Shown piece by piece: positions 47,643 to 58,308 of a DNA stretch of 64,000 bases. Origin of the DNA: Alviniconcha marisindica (Eukaryota; Mollusca; Gastropoda; Provannidae). The notes under the pieces are model-generated. The model made no database searches. It saw only the letters and a list, made by a program, of their open reading frames with translations, and was not told where the DNA came from. The position numbers were made by a program, and so were the translations under genes. The DNA lies in NCBI GenBank assembly GCA_018857735.1, contig JABMCL010002254.1, positions 1,732,501 through 1,796,500 of the forward strand. Reading direction: 5' to 3'. Every line of letters starts with the position of its first letter. The first letter of the stretch is position 1.

Positions 47643-49818
47643 GTCAGCAAACCTGTTGACAAATTTTGTTTGTGTGTCTCATTATCATTATCCAATCAGA
47701 ATGTGAGCTTTTCGGCTATATTTTTTGAAGTGCTGATTCATTGGGAACCAATCATAGTTTGATGGTATATCACTGTAAGCTGGAATATCTTTTGAAAAGA
47801 CTGGACTGCTGTGTCAAGGTCACAGTGAGGGTTCAGAACTTCATTTCAATGTTTGTCAGTCCTGTATTTTTTGTACCACTACCAGTCATAAAATGATGGT
47901 GATATCTTTGCAACCAAACTAGATGTGTTAATGTACCATTACACTTAGAGTATTAGTAAATTTTAATAACAAGTAGATCTAGTCAAGTGCAAACAAAATA
48001 TATATATAAAATATATATAATATACATATTTTATAAATAATATAAATTGTATAATATATATCATATACTGACAATAACAGTAACTTACAGCATCTAGGCT
48101 CACAATGGGAATTATTTTACTGCACAAGGCAACAAGCCTTGTTCTATGTTTGAATGTTGTGTGTTTCAGTTTTACGAGTTCCTGGCCCAGTACAACAGGG
48201 TGTCTGAGATGTGTTTCAATCACTGCGTGCATGACTTCACCACCAGAAAGGTGCTGGATGCAGAGGTAAGAATAAGACGGTACAAACTACAAGGTGTCTG
48301 AAATGGGTTTAAATCACTGCGTGCATGACTTCACCATCAGAATGGTGCTGGATGCAGAGGTAAGAATAAGACGGTACAAACTACAACAGGGTGTCTGAAA
48401 TGGGTTTAAATCACTGCGTGCATGACTTCACCACCAGTAAGTGTAAGACAGTAAGACTAAAAGTTTCTTTGTACAGCTAAGTTGACACTGTCACTGTAGT
48501 TAGAGATTAGCACTGAGGTTCACCTTGCAGAGTGCCAGTGAGAAGTTTGCAACATTGACAGATATTAGAGCAGGCTGTGCCATTTGGTTTCTGTTGCTGG
48601 TGTTGGCTGGACTGAAATTGTGTAGTAAATGTTTTTTAGTTTTAGTTTTACTCACATTTTTAAGGTAAAAGGTGTTTGTGAATGGGTGTGTAACTACTAA
48701 CTGTAAGACTAAGAGACTTGGCATTTTCTTTTCCAGTGTTTCATAAATTACACACTGGTCTCTGCTTTGGTCTTAATTTCGTTGGTGTGGTTGAGAAAGA
48801 GTGGGTGGGTGTTTGAGGTTATCTGTCTTGCTTTCTGATTATTATAGTTATAAATGCATCATCATCCCCTCCCCCCCCCCCCCCCCCCTCCCCATGTCTT
48901 TTCTACACACCTGTGTTTAACTGAAGAGACAGATCTTTGCTGCTTTCTGTATTAGACTTTAAACCATTACATTGTGAGTGAAATAAACTCATTAATTTGG
49001 TTAAACAAACTAGAATTCTGCAACCAAACAGTTTTTGAGCAATTAACTAAAGTTTGAAACATGATGTTTACCTTTTTGGGGTGTGTAGGTGGCAGGGTCA
49101 CTTTTTATTTCAGTTTTAATAGAGTTTCAGTTTAATTGTAATACAGTATTAGCAAATGCAAACAATTGTTACAATAAATTGAATGATATAGGAGCAGCAG
49201 TTTCATGTGGCAACAGCCATGTAACAGCCAGACAGCACTGTAATTAGTGTAAAAAGTGTAAGTACGTGACTTCAGTGTAGGTTCAAAATGTGCTATAAAT
49301 ATATATATATTATTTTTATATATAATATATGATAAGCTACAGTCACTTATTTAGAATCACATGCAACACAAGTACAGTCTACTTGAGAGTGTAGAGCAGC
49401 ACTATAAATACAAGCAGTCAGCACTAAGTTTGAACAAGATTAAATACAGACACCGTAAAGTAGAACATTAACAAGAATCCTATAATATTAATAATAATTT
49501 TTTAATGTGCTGTTTTTCCAAACTGTTGCACCTATCCTGTTAGTATTACAAAAAGAGTAAAACAGTCGAAACACACATGCGCACACACACAGGTATGCAC
49601 ATGCACAGAGTGTCATTCTGTTTTGTTCCATTCCTGAGGATGTATTTGCTGTTGATGCATATTTCATTCTTCTCTGACAGAACACCTGTGCAGTGACTTG
49701 CTTGGAGAAGTTTATGAAGTCGGTCAGCCGCATATCGCTGCGTTTCCAGGAGATCCAGTTTGCACAGTCAGGAAACATGGGCCAGGCACTGGCAGCTGCA
49801 GAAACAATGAAGAAATAG
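47568..49818 (+). CDS. TIMM9: TIMM9, mitochondrial import inner membrane translocase subunit Tim9
   Basis: A small-TIM chaperone of the mitochondrial intermembrane space that, with Tim10, escorts hydrophobic carrier precursors to the TIM22 complex. Coding exons are 47568-47642, 48170-48265 and 49681-49818, giving 102 residues (human Tim9 is 89). Twin CX3C motifs are CFNHC and CAVTC. Strong Tim9 matches are 'FLAQYNRVSEMCFNHCVHDF', TTRKV and 'KSVSRISLRFQE'. All junctions are GT-AG in phase 0. The N-terminal exon and the C-terminal tail (after 'FQEIQFAQ') are less conserved. Exon 2 starts at an acceptor (47557), so a non-coding first exon lies upstream, probably near 45.8 kb. TALPID3 is divergent next door. 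Partial duplicates of exon 3 sit in the following intron. Confidence 0.96.
48170..48265 (+). CDS. TIMM9: TIMM9 second coding exon
   Basis: Acceptor 'ttgtgtgtttcag' and donor GAG|GTAAGA. 32 codons with the first CX3C (CFNHC) and the Tim9-typical DFTTRKV. Confidence 0.96.
48288..48440 (+). pseudogene. Two tandem partial duplicates of TIMM9 exon 3 in the intron
   Basis: Copies start at 48288 and 48382, each beginning inside the exon at 'tacaa(cag)ggtgtctga' and lacking the acceptor. In both, the first CX3C cysteine codon is altered ('atgtgtttcaat' to 'atgggtttaaat'). The first copy keeps the intact donor 'gaggtaagaataag'; the second breaks off at 'caccaccagtaagtg'. Units are about 94-97 bp. Confidence 0.9.
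48868..48888. repeat. Poly-C run in the TIMM9 last intron
   Basis: A C tract interrupted by few other bases. The rest of the intron to 49680 is AT-rich, with (AT)n near 49300-49330. Confidence 0.85.
49681..49818 (+). CDS. TIMM9: TIMM9 last coding exon
   Basis: Acceptor 'cattcttctctgacag' and stop TAG at 49816-49818. 45 residues with the second CX3C (CAVTC) and the conserved RISLRFQE helix. Confidence 0.96.
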   Translation, partial: NTCAVTCLEKFMKSVSRISLRFQEIQFAQSGNMGQALAAAETMKK

Positions 49819-50505
49819 AGCTGAAGACTTGTGTGGCACTTGGGGCTTTTGTGGATGGGTCTGTGTGTAGGCTTTTTATGTTCTGTCGGTTTGATAAGTG
49901 ACAGACACCTTTCTGCCTTGGTCTGAGCAAGGTTGGCGTGGTTGAAAAGAATGTCTGTGTCAAGTGTGTGTGTGTGTGTGTGTATACGCGCACTCATGCA
50001 TTTGTGTGTGTATGAGTTGTTGGGATCTTCAGTGCTGAATATGTGTACTGGCAGCCATTGGGGTAATAGTCGTTGACATGAGACTTTTTCGCAGAGTGTG
50101 AAAGACTGCAAAGTACCACCGTATAATATTTTTACAAGTAATTTTAAGGGGGTGCAGACGCTTCAGTGCCACACAGTGTTATCCTGATGTGCGTGTGCTG
50201 TATGTGTGTGTGAGTAAATGCATGCATGTGGGCTTGTGTGAATGCATACATATGTGTGTTATATGTGTTAATAATTGTCATAGTCAGAAAGTGTTAGCGA
50301 AAGTTTCTGAACCAGTTGCATGAATCATTGACTTTACCTTAGCATTGACTGAGTGAGAGAGAGAGAGAGAAGAACAGACTGAATCAGTGAGTGTCCTCTG
50401 TCTGTCTATGCCATGATGGACATTATATGAAAGTTAGTGCCAGTATTGGATTGTACAGGACATGTTTTAATTTGTTGGAATAATAATAAACTGAGAAATC
50501 AAAAG
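49819..50505 (+). other. TIMM9 3'UTR with polyadenylation signal
   Basis: A canonical AATAAA lies at 50485-50490, after 667 bases of non-coding sequence containing GT tracts. The cleavage site is expected shortly after; the extent is inferred. Confidence 0.7.
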
Positions 50506-50619
50506 CATCTTTTTTACATATGAATTCTCATTGTTTTTTGTTTGTTTAAAAAATGTGGTTGAATTGATGAATGTGAAAAAAAGAAAAAAGAAAAAAAAGC
50601 TGAAACAAGAATGACTGCT

Positions 50620-50745
50620 AACATTCTAAAAACAAGATCCAAAGACATAAAATGTTAAAAAGAACGCTATTATGACAAAACACAACATGCACATTTTTCA
50701 GGGTAAGCCCCTTTTTCAAGCTACAAAACAACACTTAAACAGTAT
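50620..50745 (+). repeat. Solo arm of the 'gaacgct...gctacaaaacgacactt' foldback family
   Basis: 'aacaagatccaaagacataa', 'aagaacgctattatgacaaa' and 'caagctacaaaacaacactt' match the arms at 27054-27140 and 58908-59090. No inverted partner is seen here. Confidence 0.7.
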
Positions 50746-50992
50746 AACATGTGTTGGGTGAAAAGTAAGTAGTTGCGAAACACGTCTGACAAGTATTGAT
50801 TACGGGACACTGAATGGGACATAATCCAAGAACTCCGCCAGCAAGGAATTCAGACAATGAATGACAGTAATAACTAATCGACATTTATCTTTTACCATGC
50901 CTTCAGCAACGGCCTGTGTGCTTGCAGGAAGCATTTCACATGAAGTCTATATTCAAGTGAGTACAAGTCCATACATTACACAGATCCGGATA

Positions 50993-51002
50993 CGCACGCA
51001 CG

Positions 51003-51052
<50 letters not shown>
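50993..51052. repeat. (CA)n microsatellite
   Basis: CACG followed by a CA tract. Another CA tract lies at 51731-51769. Confidence 0.95.
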
Positions 51053-51053
<1 letters not shown>

Positions 51054-51214
51054 CAACGACATGCACAGATCTAAAGCGATAACTGGGTGGGCCTATTGAT
51101 GCTGTGAGAAAATGACAGTTTTGAGCCGTTTCTCTTCAAAAAAAGAAGAAAAAAAAGCTTGAGCGGTGCCGGCCAAGACGGACTTGTTGGAATGAACTGC
51201 AGGCGTGGGGTCCA

Positions 51215-51412
51215 CAGCCGGACTGAGAGGACAACCCGACAGTGCGGTAGCCATGGAGGGACACAGCCGGACTGAGAGGACAACCCGACAGTGCGGTAGC
51301 CATGGAGGGACACAGCCGGACTGAGAGGACAACCCGACAGTGCGGTAGCCATGGAGGGACACAGCCGGACTGAGAGGACAACCCGACAGTGCGGTAGCCA
51401 TGGAGGGACAGC
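51215..51412. repeat. 49-bp minisatellite, 4 copies
   Basis: 'acacagccggactgagagga' plus 'caacccgacagtgcggtag' and 'ccatggaggg' repeats with period 49 (for example 51261, 51310, 51359). Confidence 0.92.
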
Positions 51413-51564
51413 CGCAGCAGCTGGATGGACACCCCGACGTCCGAGCACTGGCTGACGACATTCTGTACCTCTAGCCCCATCCCTGGCGGAAGATGCCGGA
51501 GATGAAATCAAATGAAAATGGTAGGCCCTATTTGTACGGCGCAAATCCATACGTTCTGAGCGCC

Positions 51565-51625
51565 TCACGTAAGGCAGTGAGTAACCTGGTGTTTTACGCC
51601 CAGTCAACCAGTACGGTTATATGAA
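51565..51625 (+). repeat. SINE-core-like element
   Basis: 'aacctggtgttttacgccca' followed by 'gtcaaccagtacggttatat'. It is nearly identical to 55012-55062 and related to 3060-3110. Confidence 0.65.
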
Positions 51626-51730
51626 AGCGACTCATATAATGCAAAACTGTAATATAATATTATAATGCATATAAACACACTCATATTGCCCTTAAAATAA
51701 TATACAATTATACATAACAATATTAGTACA

Positions 51731-51770
<40 letters not shown>

Positions 51771-51776
51771 ACGAAA

Positions 51777-52985
51777 GTGAGGCGTGGGGCGTTGGGAACA
51801 GCCCTCACCTTGTAGGAGTGGATTGAGGCGTTGGGGACAGCCCTCACCTTGTAGGAGTGGATTGAGGCGTGGGGCGTTGGGGACAGCCCTCACCTTGTAG
51901 GAGTGGATTGAGGCGTGGGGCGTTGGGGACAGCCCTCACCTTGTAGGAGTGGATTGAGGCGTGGGGCGTTGGGATCAGCCCTCACCTTGTAGGAGTGGAT
52001 TGAGGCGTGGGGCGTTGGGACCAGCCCTCACCTTGTAGGAGTGGATTGAGGCGTGGGGCGTTGGGGACAGCCCTCACCTTGTAGGAGTGGATTGAGGCGT
52101 GGGGCGTTGGGGACAGCCCTCACCTTGTAGGAGTGGATTGAGGCGTGGGGCGTTGGGATCAGCCCTCACCTTGTAGGAGTGGATTGAGGCGTTGGGGACA
52201 GCCCTCACCTTGTAGGAGTGGATTGAGGCGTTGGGGACAGCTCTCACCTTGTAGGAGTGGATTGAGGCGTGGGGCGTTGGGACCAGCCCTCACCTTGTAG
52301 GAGTGGATTGAGGCGTGGGACAGCCCTCACCTGTAGGAGTGGATTGAGGCGTTGGGGACAGCCCTCACCTTGTAGGAGTGGATTGAGGCGTGGGGCGTTG
52401 GGACAGCCCTCACCTTGTAGGAGTGGATTGAGGGGGGTTGGGACAGCCCTCACCTTGTAGGAGTGGATTGAGGCGTGGGGCGTTGGGGACAGCCCTCACC
52501 TTGTAGGAGTGGATTGAGGCGTGGGGCGTTGGGGACAGCCCTCACCTTGTAGGAGTGGATTGAGGCGTGGGGCGTTGGGGACAGCCCTCACCTTGTAGGA
52601 GTGGATTGAGGCGTGGGGCGTTGGGGGCAGCCCTCACCTTGTAGGAGTGGATTGAGGCGTTGGGGACAGCCCTCACCTTGTAGGAGTGGATTGAGGCGTG
52701 GGGCGTTGGGGACAGCCCTCACCTTGTAGGAGTGGATTGAGGCTTTGGGGGCCCAGCCCTCACTTTGTAGGAGTGGATTGAGGCGTTGGGGACAGCCCTC
52801 ACCTTGTAGGAGTGGATTGAGGCGTTGGGGACAGCCCTCACCTTGTAGGAGTGGATTGAGGCGTTGGGGACAGCCCTCACCTTGTAGGAGTGGATTGAGG
52901 CGTTGGGGACAGCCCTCACCTTGTAGGAGTGGATTGAGGCGTTGGGGACAGCCCTCACCTTGTAGGAGTGGATTGAGGCGTGGGT
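51777..52985. repeat. 39/46-bp minisatellite, about 28 copies
   Basis: The core is 'gacagccctcaccttgtagg' and 'agtggattgaggcg'. An optional 7-bp 'tggggcg' block makes 46-bp units alternate with 39-bp units. The 39-bp units cluster at both ends of the array. Confidence 0.96.
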
Positions 52986-53689
52986 TTCAGACCGGGTAGG
53001 ACTGAGCGTGAAGCCAGAGAAGGAAACGGTCACCTCAACAGGGCAACCTTCGCCCTGGCCGCCGCTGCTGTTGCCGTTGCCCATCACCGGCACTGCCGCT
53101 GGCAAGGCCTCTGGGAACCTGCCAGGATACCTTTGGTTGGTTGGTTGGTTGGTTCAGCCTGGGATTAACGTCCACATAGACTACAAACTGTCTGTAAGGA
53201 AAGGGGGGGGGGGGGGGGGGGGGGGGGGTTACCGATCGCTTTTATATAGCGTTATTCTCCGCTCTCGGGCAGACTCGCTGCGCTCTTGTCACATGCCACT
53301 CTAAACGAGCGACTGTAGCTATTTACAGCGCGCATTGACTATCCACTGACATTGCTGCTATCTCGGGGCGTTCTGTGTACACCGTACAACCATGCACCGT
53401 ATCACGCCACTTCATGCAAAGCCAAATACGTAGGGTGTATGCGTGCTGTGTTAAAAAACAATTTTATTCCTACATCGTAATCATAAACTCAACGAACAAG
53501 CACAGGAAATACAAAAGCAATATACTTATTTGAGTGTTACCTACAGATGACAAGATAATTATGTAACCGAGTGTATTGTATGTGTTTCGGGCCATGACCC
53601 TTTAACCTTTTCTTTCCTGTCCTTTTCCTTTTTGATTGGGTGGGAGTTTTATGGCCCAGTTATCTAAAGTGTTAAAACTTGTGCGCTGG
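52986..53689. other. Spacer without a recognised gene
   Basis: A (TTGG)n lies at 53134-53153 and a long G run at about 53201-53228. No recognisable coding sequence. Confidence 0.55.
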
Positions 53690-54120
53690 GCCCGCCGCAT
53701 CCCCGTCCCTAATAAGCCTTGCGGTTTCTGTGGACGTTAAGCACAATGTTTACCGCCGCGTCCCCATAGTTCAGGAGCTGTGTGAGAGTCGAGGTGGCCG
53801 TCCTAACGAGCCTTCTGGTTTCCGTGGACGTTAAGAATTATTGAACCGTGCTTCGGCATTGGTCACAACATGTCCCTAATATGTCAACTGACATCTGAGG
53901 ACATTAAGCATCACTTCATCATCATCACCGCCGCGTCATAGTTCAGGAGCTGTGTGAAAGTCGAGGTGGCCGTCCTGGGCTGTCCATCCTAACGAGCCTT
54001 CTGGTTTCCGTGGACGTAAAGCTATATTGAACCATGCTTCGGCATTGGTCACAGCTTGTCCCTAATATGTCAACTGACATCTGAGGACATTAAGCATCAC
54101 TTCATCATCACCGCCGCTTC
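53690..54120 (-). repeat. Inverted copies of the ~188-bp repeat family
   Basis: 'gaggtggccgtcct', 'gtttccgtggacgt' and 'tcaactgacatctgaggaca' are the reverse complement of the array at 33425-34190. About two full units and one partial. Confidence 0.85.
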
Positions 54121-54889
54121 CTCTTTCCCCCAGTGTCCCTGCAGTAGCAGGCCGTCAGTTAGTTCGAGCTGCTGCCTATGCATCTGATTCAGGGGAAATC
54201 TGTAAGTAGTTATTTTTCTATGGCTTGTTATTCTATTGTTTTTCATTATATACTGGGAGTTCATCAATTAATTGACTGGCCGTCTCTTGTATACTCACCG
54301 CGACTCTGTGAGATACGGGTTTTAAGTGCAAATCATGCACACAATTTATGTGCTTGATTATCATTAATACTTTGTCACGTATTATAGTAACCTACAGGTA
54401 AACTACATGATTTTGTCACGTGTTAGAGTAACCTACAGGTAAACTACATGATTACTGTATTTATTAGATAGTTGCTGTTGTCAATTAGACTTTACATTTG
54501 CTTTCATGTTCTAAATGTTTTGTTTGCTTGTGTCTTTTCTAACACAGACACTGTTTCCTGGTTGGTGCAAATAAAAGTTACGTTATAGCAACCTCTGACT
54601 TGTGACTCTTCATCATTCATGCTTCCAACCTGCTTCCTTCACTCCCCACCCCGCTCCCCTACAATTACATGATGATATAGGCTACATTTACTATGACAAG
54701 ATGGCAAATTATTGTCAAAAGTCAAAGACAACAAAACAAGCCAAAAGCGTGCCTGTTTAGCTTTAACCAGCCACCTGCACTTTCGGCATAATGCCCGGGA
54801 CTTTTTACGTGCTACTACGGGAACACGGGGGTGGAACGGATACCGAAATAAGAGTCAGCACAGAAAGCTGACCCTGGAGAAGAAACTTC
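54121..54889. other. AT-rich unique spacer
   Basis: A 45-bp direct repeat ('gtaacctacaggtaaactac') occurs twice at about 54387-54450. No gene recognised. Confidence 0.5.
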
Positions 54890-54968
54890 TCCCGCCGCTC
54901 CTGCCTGGACTCGAACCCGCGACCTTTCAATCACGAGTCCGGCGCTCTAACCCCTGAACTATCCCCGA
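54890..54968 (-). repeat. tRNA-like SINE head (tRNA-Thr-like, degenerate)
   Basis: On the minus strand, an A box 'tagttcagggg', the D-arm end 'ttagagcg', an anticodon stem 'ccgga' with loop 'ctcgtga' (CGT), and a B box 'ggttcgagtcc' are in tRNA order and spacing. The 3' half of the anticodon stem and the acceptor do not pair, so this is a tRNA-derived SINE head or tRNA pseudogene and not a functional tRNA. Confidence 0.7.
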
Positions 54969-55011
54969 CCCCAGTGAATAGCTCGCCGGAAGCGTTCCGA
55001 CCCGCAAGTAA

Positions 55012-55065
55012 GTAACTTGGTGTTTTACGCCCAGTCAACCATTGCGGTTATATCAGGGCGAACCG
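55012..55065 (+). repeat. SINE-core-like element
   Basis: 'aacttggtgttttacgccca' and 'ttgcggttatatcagggcg'. It is about 45 bases from the tRNA-like head, but on the opposite strand. Confidence 0.6.
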
Positions 55066-55079
55066 ACCCGCCAAGACAG

Positions 55080-55805
55080 GCGAGACCGTCATGGCTGCCT
55101 CCAGAACAACAGACACTAAGGAGGTGGGGACCCCGCCAAAGACCGTTAGCCACCTCCAGAACAATAGGTGGGGACCCCGCCAAAGACTGTCAGACACCTC
55201 CAGAACAACAGACACTAAGGAGGTGGGGACCCCGCCAAAGACTGTCAGCCAGCTCCAGAACAATAGGTGGGGACCCCGCCAAAGACTGTCAGCCACCTCC
55301 AGAACAATAGGTGGGGACCCCGCCAAAGACTGTCAGCCACCTCCAGAACAATAGGTGGGGACCCCGCCAAAGACTGTCAGCCACCTCCAGAACAACAGAC
55401 ATTAAGGAGGTGGGGACCCCGCCAAAGACCGTAAGCCGCCTCCGGAACAATAAATATCAAAGAGGTGGGGACCCAGTCAAAGACCGTTAGCAGTCTCCAG
55501 AACAATAGCTATTAAAGAGGTGGGGACCCCGCCAAAGAGCGTTAGCCACTTCCAGAACTATAGACAGTAAGGAGGTGGGGACCCTGCCAAAGACCGTTAG
55601 CCACTTCCAGAACTATAGACAGTAAGGAAGTGGGGACCCTGCCAAAGAGCGTTAGCCACTTCCAGAACTATAACAGTAAGGAGGTGGGGACCCTGCCAAA
55701 GACCGTTAGCCACTTCCAGAACTATAGACAGTAAGGAGGTGGGGACCACGCCAAAGACCGTTAGCCACCTCCAGAACTATAGACATTAAGGAGGTGGGGA
55801 CCTCG
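55080..55805. repeat. 44/55-bp minisatellite, about 14 copies
   Basis: The core is 'ggtggggaccccgccaaaga', 'gtcagccacctccagaacaa'. An optional 'cagacactaaggag' insert of 11 bases lengthens units. Copies become more diverged to the right. Confidence 0.93.
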
Positions 55806-56822
55806 TCAGTGCGAAGCAACTTAACTGCGTATTCCGCAACTTGCTCTTCCAACAGCTGTGTGCAGTCACAAAGACAGCGCCCCGACAAGCAGTTGTTTGA
55901 ACCTGAAGTACAGGATGGTTCAGCTCACTGAGAGCCCAGCTCCTCTTCCCTCTTCAGCCCGCGCTGTCGGCTGTACACGGTTTGAATGAACGAGCGAACA
56001 TTTTTATATGGCGCATAAAAACCTCCACACAAAAACATGCGTGTTCACAGCACCAGATGCACACTGCACTTGCAGGCTCTCGCAAGCTAAAACTACCAAA
56101 GACCTTCATACCAATAATGTACACCGGTACCCCCCACCCCCCCACCCCACCCCCCATTACCACCCCGTCGAATAAAGTACAACTGTGCACAGTAGGCTAG
56201 ATAGGTGTGGTGATATATATATAGACTTGGATGAAAAAACAACCGGTTGGTACCAAGACTGAAGAACAAATTTTTAGTCTACAAAAAGGAGGGGCGTAAG
56301 CCATCCTGGTTCTAAGAAGCAAGTTTTTCGTACAATTCACGGGCAAAACAACAACAACAACAAACAAACAAACAAAGCCACAACAACAACAAAAAAAGCA
56401 CGCGAGCTTCTGAGTTTGGAATGCGATAAATTTTGCATTTTTACAAGAAACCGATCAGACAAAGTTAAACAAATGATCGCCAGAGATCGCCACGAAATGG
56501 CGTGAATGGTATCGTTTGAAAATTGCGAGGTGGCTATCAACGTGGCTCTGTTAACTCTGGTTAGACGTGCTCGTCACCACATGGAGCAGCCCAGATGGAC
56601 AGCCGACAGAAGACAACTGTTCGCTTTCTTTCAACCAGCAATACATATTTCCGTAGTTGTTTTGAACACAATCGTTGAGGATACTGTTCTTTGGGATTAC
56701 ACCCTGGGCTTTTTGAAAGAGAACATTTGATTTTTTAGAAAAGTATACACATACTCACGCCGCGCACACACTCACGTGCAAGTACGCGCGCACCCACGCA
56801 CACACGCACGCACCCACGCACG

Positions 56823-56899
<77 letters not shown>

Positions 56900-57888
56900 C
56901 AACGAACAACGTGAAATGAATCACGAAACTGCGGAATACAAATGGTCTTCCAACTTTCACTTAACAATCGAAGAGGATTTACATAGCAACGTGCTTACAC
57001 CCTGACCATCTGGCGCTGATGCTGAACCAGTGGGTGTCGCCACTTGGCAACTGTCGTAACGGATTTGTCTCCTACAATACGGATCATCACGAACACGAAA
57101 CATACATATTGACGACTCGGTCGGTTGGGGATGTCTTCACTGTCGGTGTGAGGTCTGGGATGGGTCACGCATAACGGCAGTTTTAACCGCGGATCGAAAC
57201 TGGCTTGAAATAGTGGACACTGATGTCATGGTGGATTTAGGTCGTCACGTCAGTCAATCGGTGCTGACGACGGCGGTGGTGAGTCTGTGACGTTCCGGAG
57301 CTGTTGTGTTACTTCACTGCTCTGTGCTTTGTGCTCACTGAAGTAAGGGACTCACAGTGACACCAGACGCGAGTGACGAATTCATCTGTGGTAGACAGAA
57401 AACTATGTTAACCTGTAAAATTTCAGTCTTGACTGTGCTGCTGGCTTTTTCAGCTGAGTGTACACAGACAGGCTTTTTGCTTAATATGGCCTGATACGAC
57501 CTTGCTGCCGTAACATTACAGACATCCTGACACTGAAATAAGTGTACCCCAAAACAAAACAAAAAACCACAGAAACTCAGTAAAAAAACACTAAAATATC
57601 TTGTATCTGGATAACGCGCCCTACTTCTCAGGAGTATCTCTAAAATGTGCGTGCTACCATAGCAAGGCAAGTTTGAAACAAACCACGACCGCCTGACCAT
57701 CGACATTCTGTTTCATAGGAGAGATTTTCGGAACGCATATTTAAAAAGAAAACTTTGTTAATTCTTTGCAACTGCTGTTGAAATCCTACTGCTTTTCTCA
57801 GGCAATTGTTTGGAATCCTGTTCTCCCCGAGGCTTTGCTTTACTTGCCAACAGTCAAACTCCACAATCAAAAAGAACAAGCCAAAAGA
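55806..57888. other. Spacer upstream of the TSP1 gene, with CA microsatellite
   Basis: A CA/CGCA tract lies at about 56765-56902. Open frames of 60-123 codons are not recognised. An acceptor-like 'gcttttctcag' at 57791-57801 precedes the TSP1 start, so an upstream non-coding exon is possible. Confidence 0.5.
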
Positions 57889-58248
57889 ATGAGAACAGCC
57901 ATGGTAGTTTCAGTCCTTTGGATCCAGCTGGCGGTATGGCTCTTCGGCCAACATCCAATCACAGCCATGCCTCAAGACGAGGCTGAAGATACTTCCGGTG
58001 CATGTGCACCGAGAGACTGCGTATACAGCGAGTGGACGTTGTGGTCCGACTGTACGGAGGAATGCGGCGACGCGGGAGTTCGGCAGCGCGTGCGGCACAT
58101 GCTCAGTGACGGTGGCTGCGGCAGCACGTGCAACGGAAGTCTGGCCGAGTCGGAGCCGTGCAACGTGCGATGCTGTCCCACCAACTGCGCCTACAGCCCG
58201 TGGAATGCGTGGCTGTACTGCAGGTGTAGCGACGACGAGTGCGAGCAG
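57889..58248 (+). CDS. Secreted thrombospondin type-1 repeat protein, first coding exon
   Basis: The frame starts at ATG 57889 and ends at donor CAG|GTACGG (58248), 120 codons, phase 0. Residues about 1-26 form a signal peptide (hydrophobic core VVSVLWIQLAVWLF, likely cleavage after ITA). A TSP1 repeat follows: 'DCVYSEWTLWSDCTEECGD' with the WxxW and CxxxC pattern, then 'GVRQRVRHML' and several Cys. A second repeat begins with NCAYSPWNAWLYC and is cut by the donor. It is probably an extracellular matrix or immune-type TSP1 protein. The parent family cannot be named because later exons were not found before the window end. Reading through the donor stops after five codons. Confidence 0.8.
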
Positions 58249-58308
58249 GTACGGCCATTGTGCTAAACTGGGGCAATTTCAGTCGCTAGCTCTGCGATGG
58301 TTCAAACG

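Noticed and set aside
51071..51607. 178-codon minus-strand frame with repeated 'VSLHGYRTVGLSSQ'-type peptide
   Set aside because: It is the translation of the 49-bp array at 51215-51412.
54890..54968. Functional tRNA-Thr gene
   Set aside because: A and B boxes are good but the anticodon stem and acceptor arms do not pair, so a SINE head or pseudogene is more likely.
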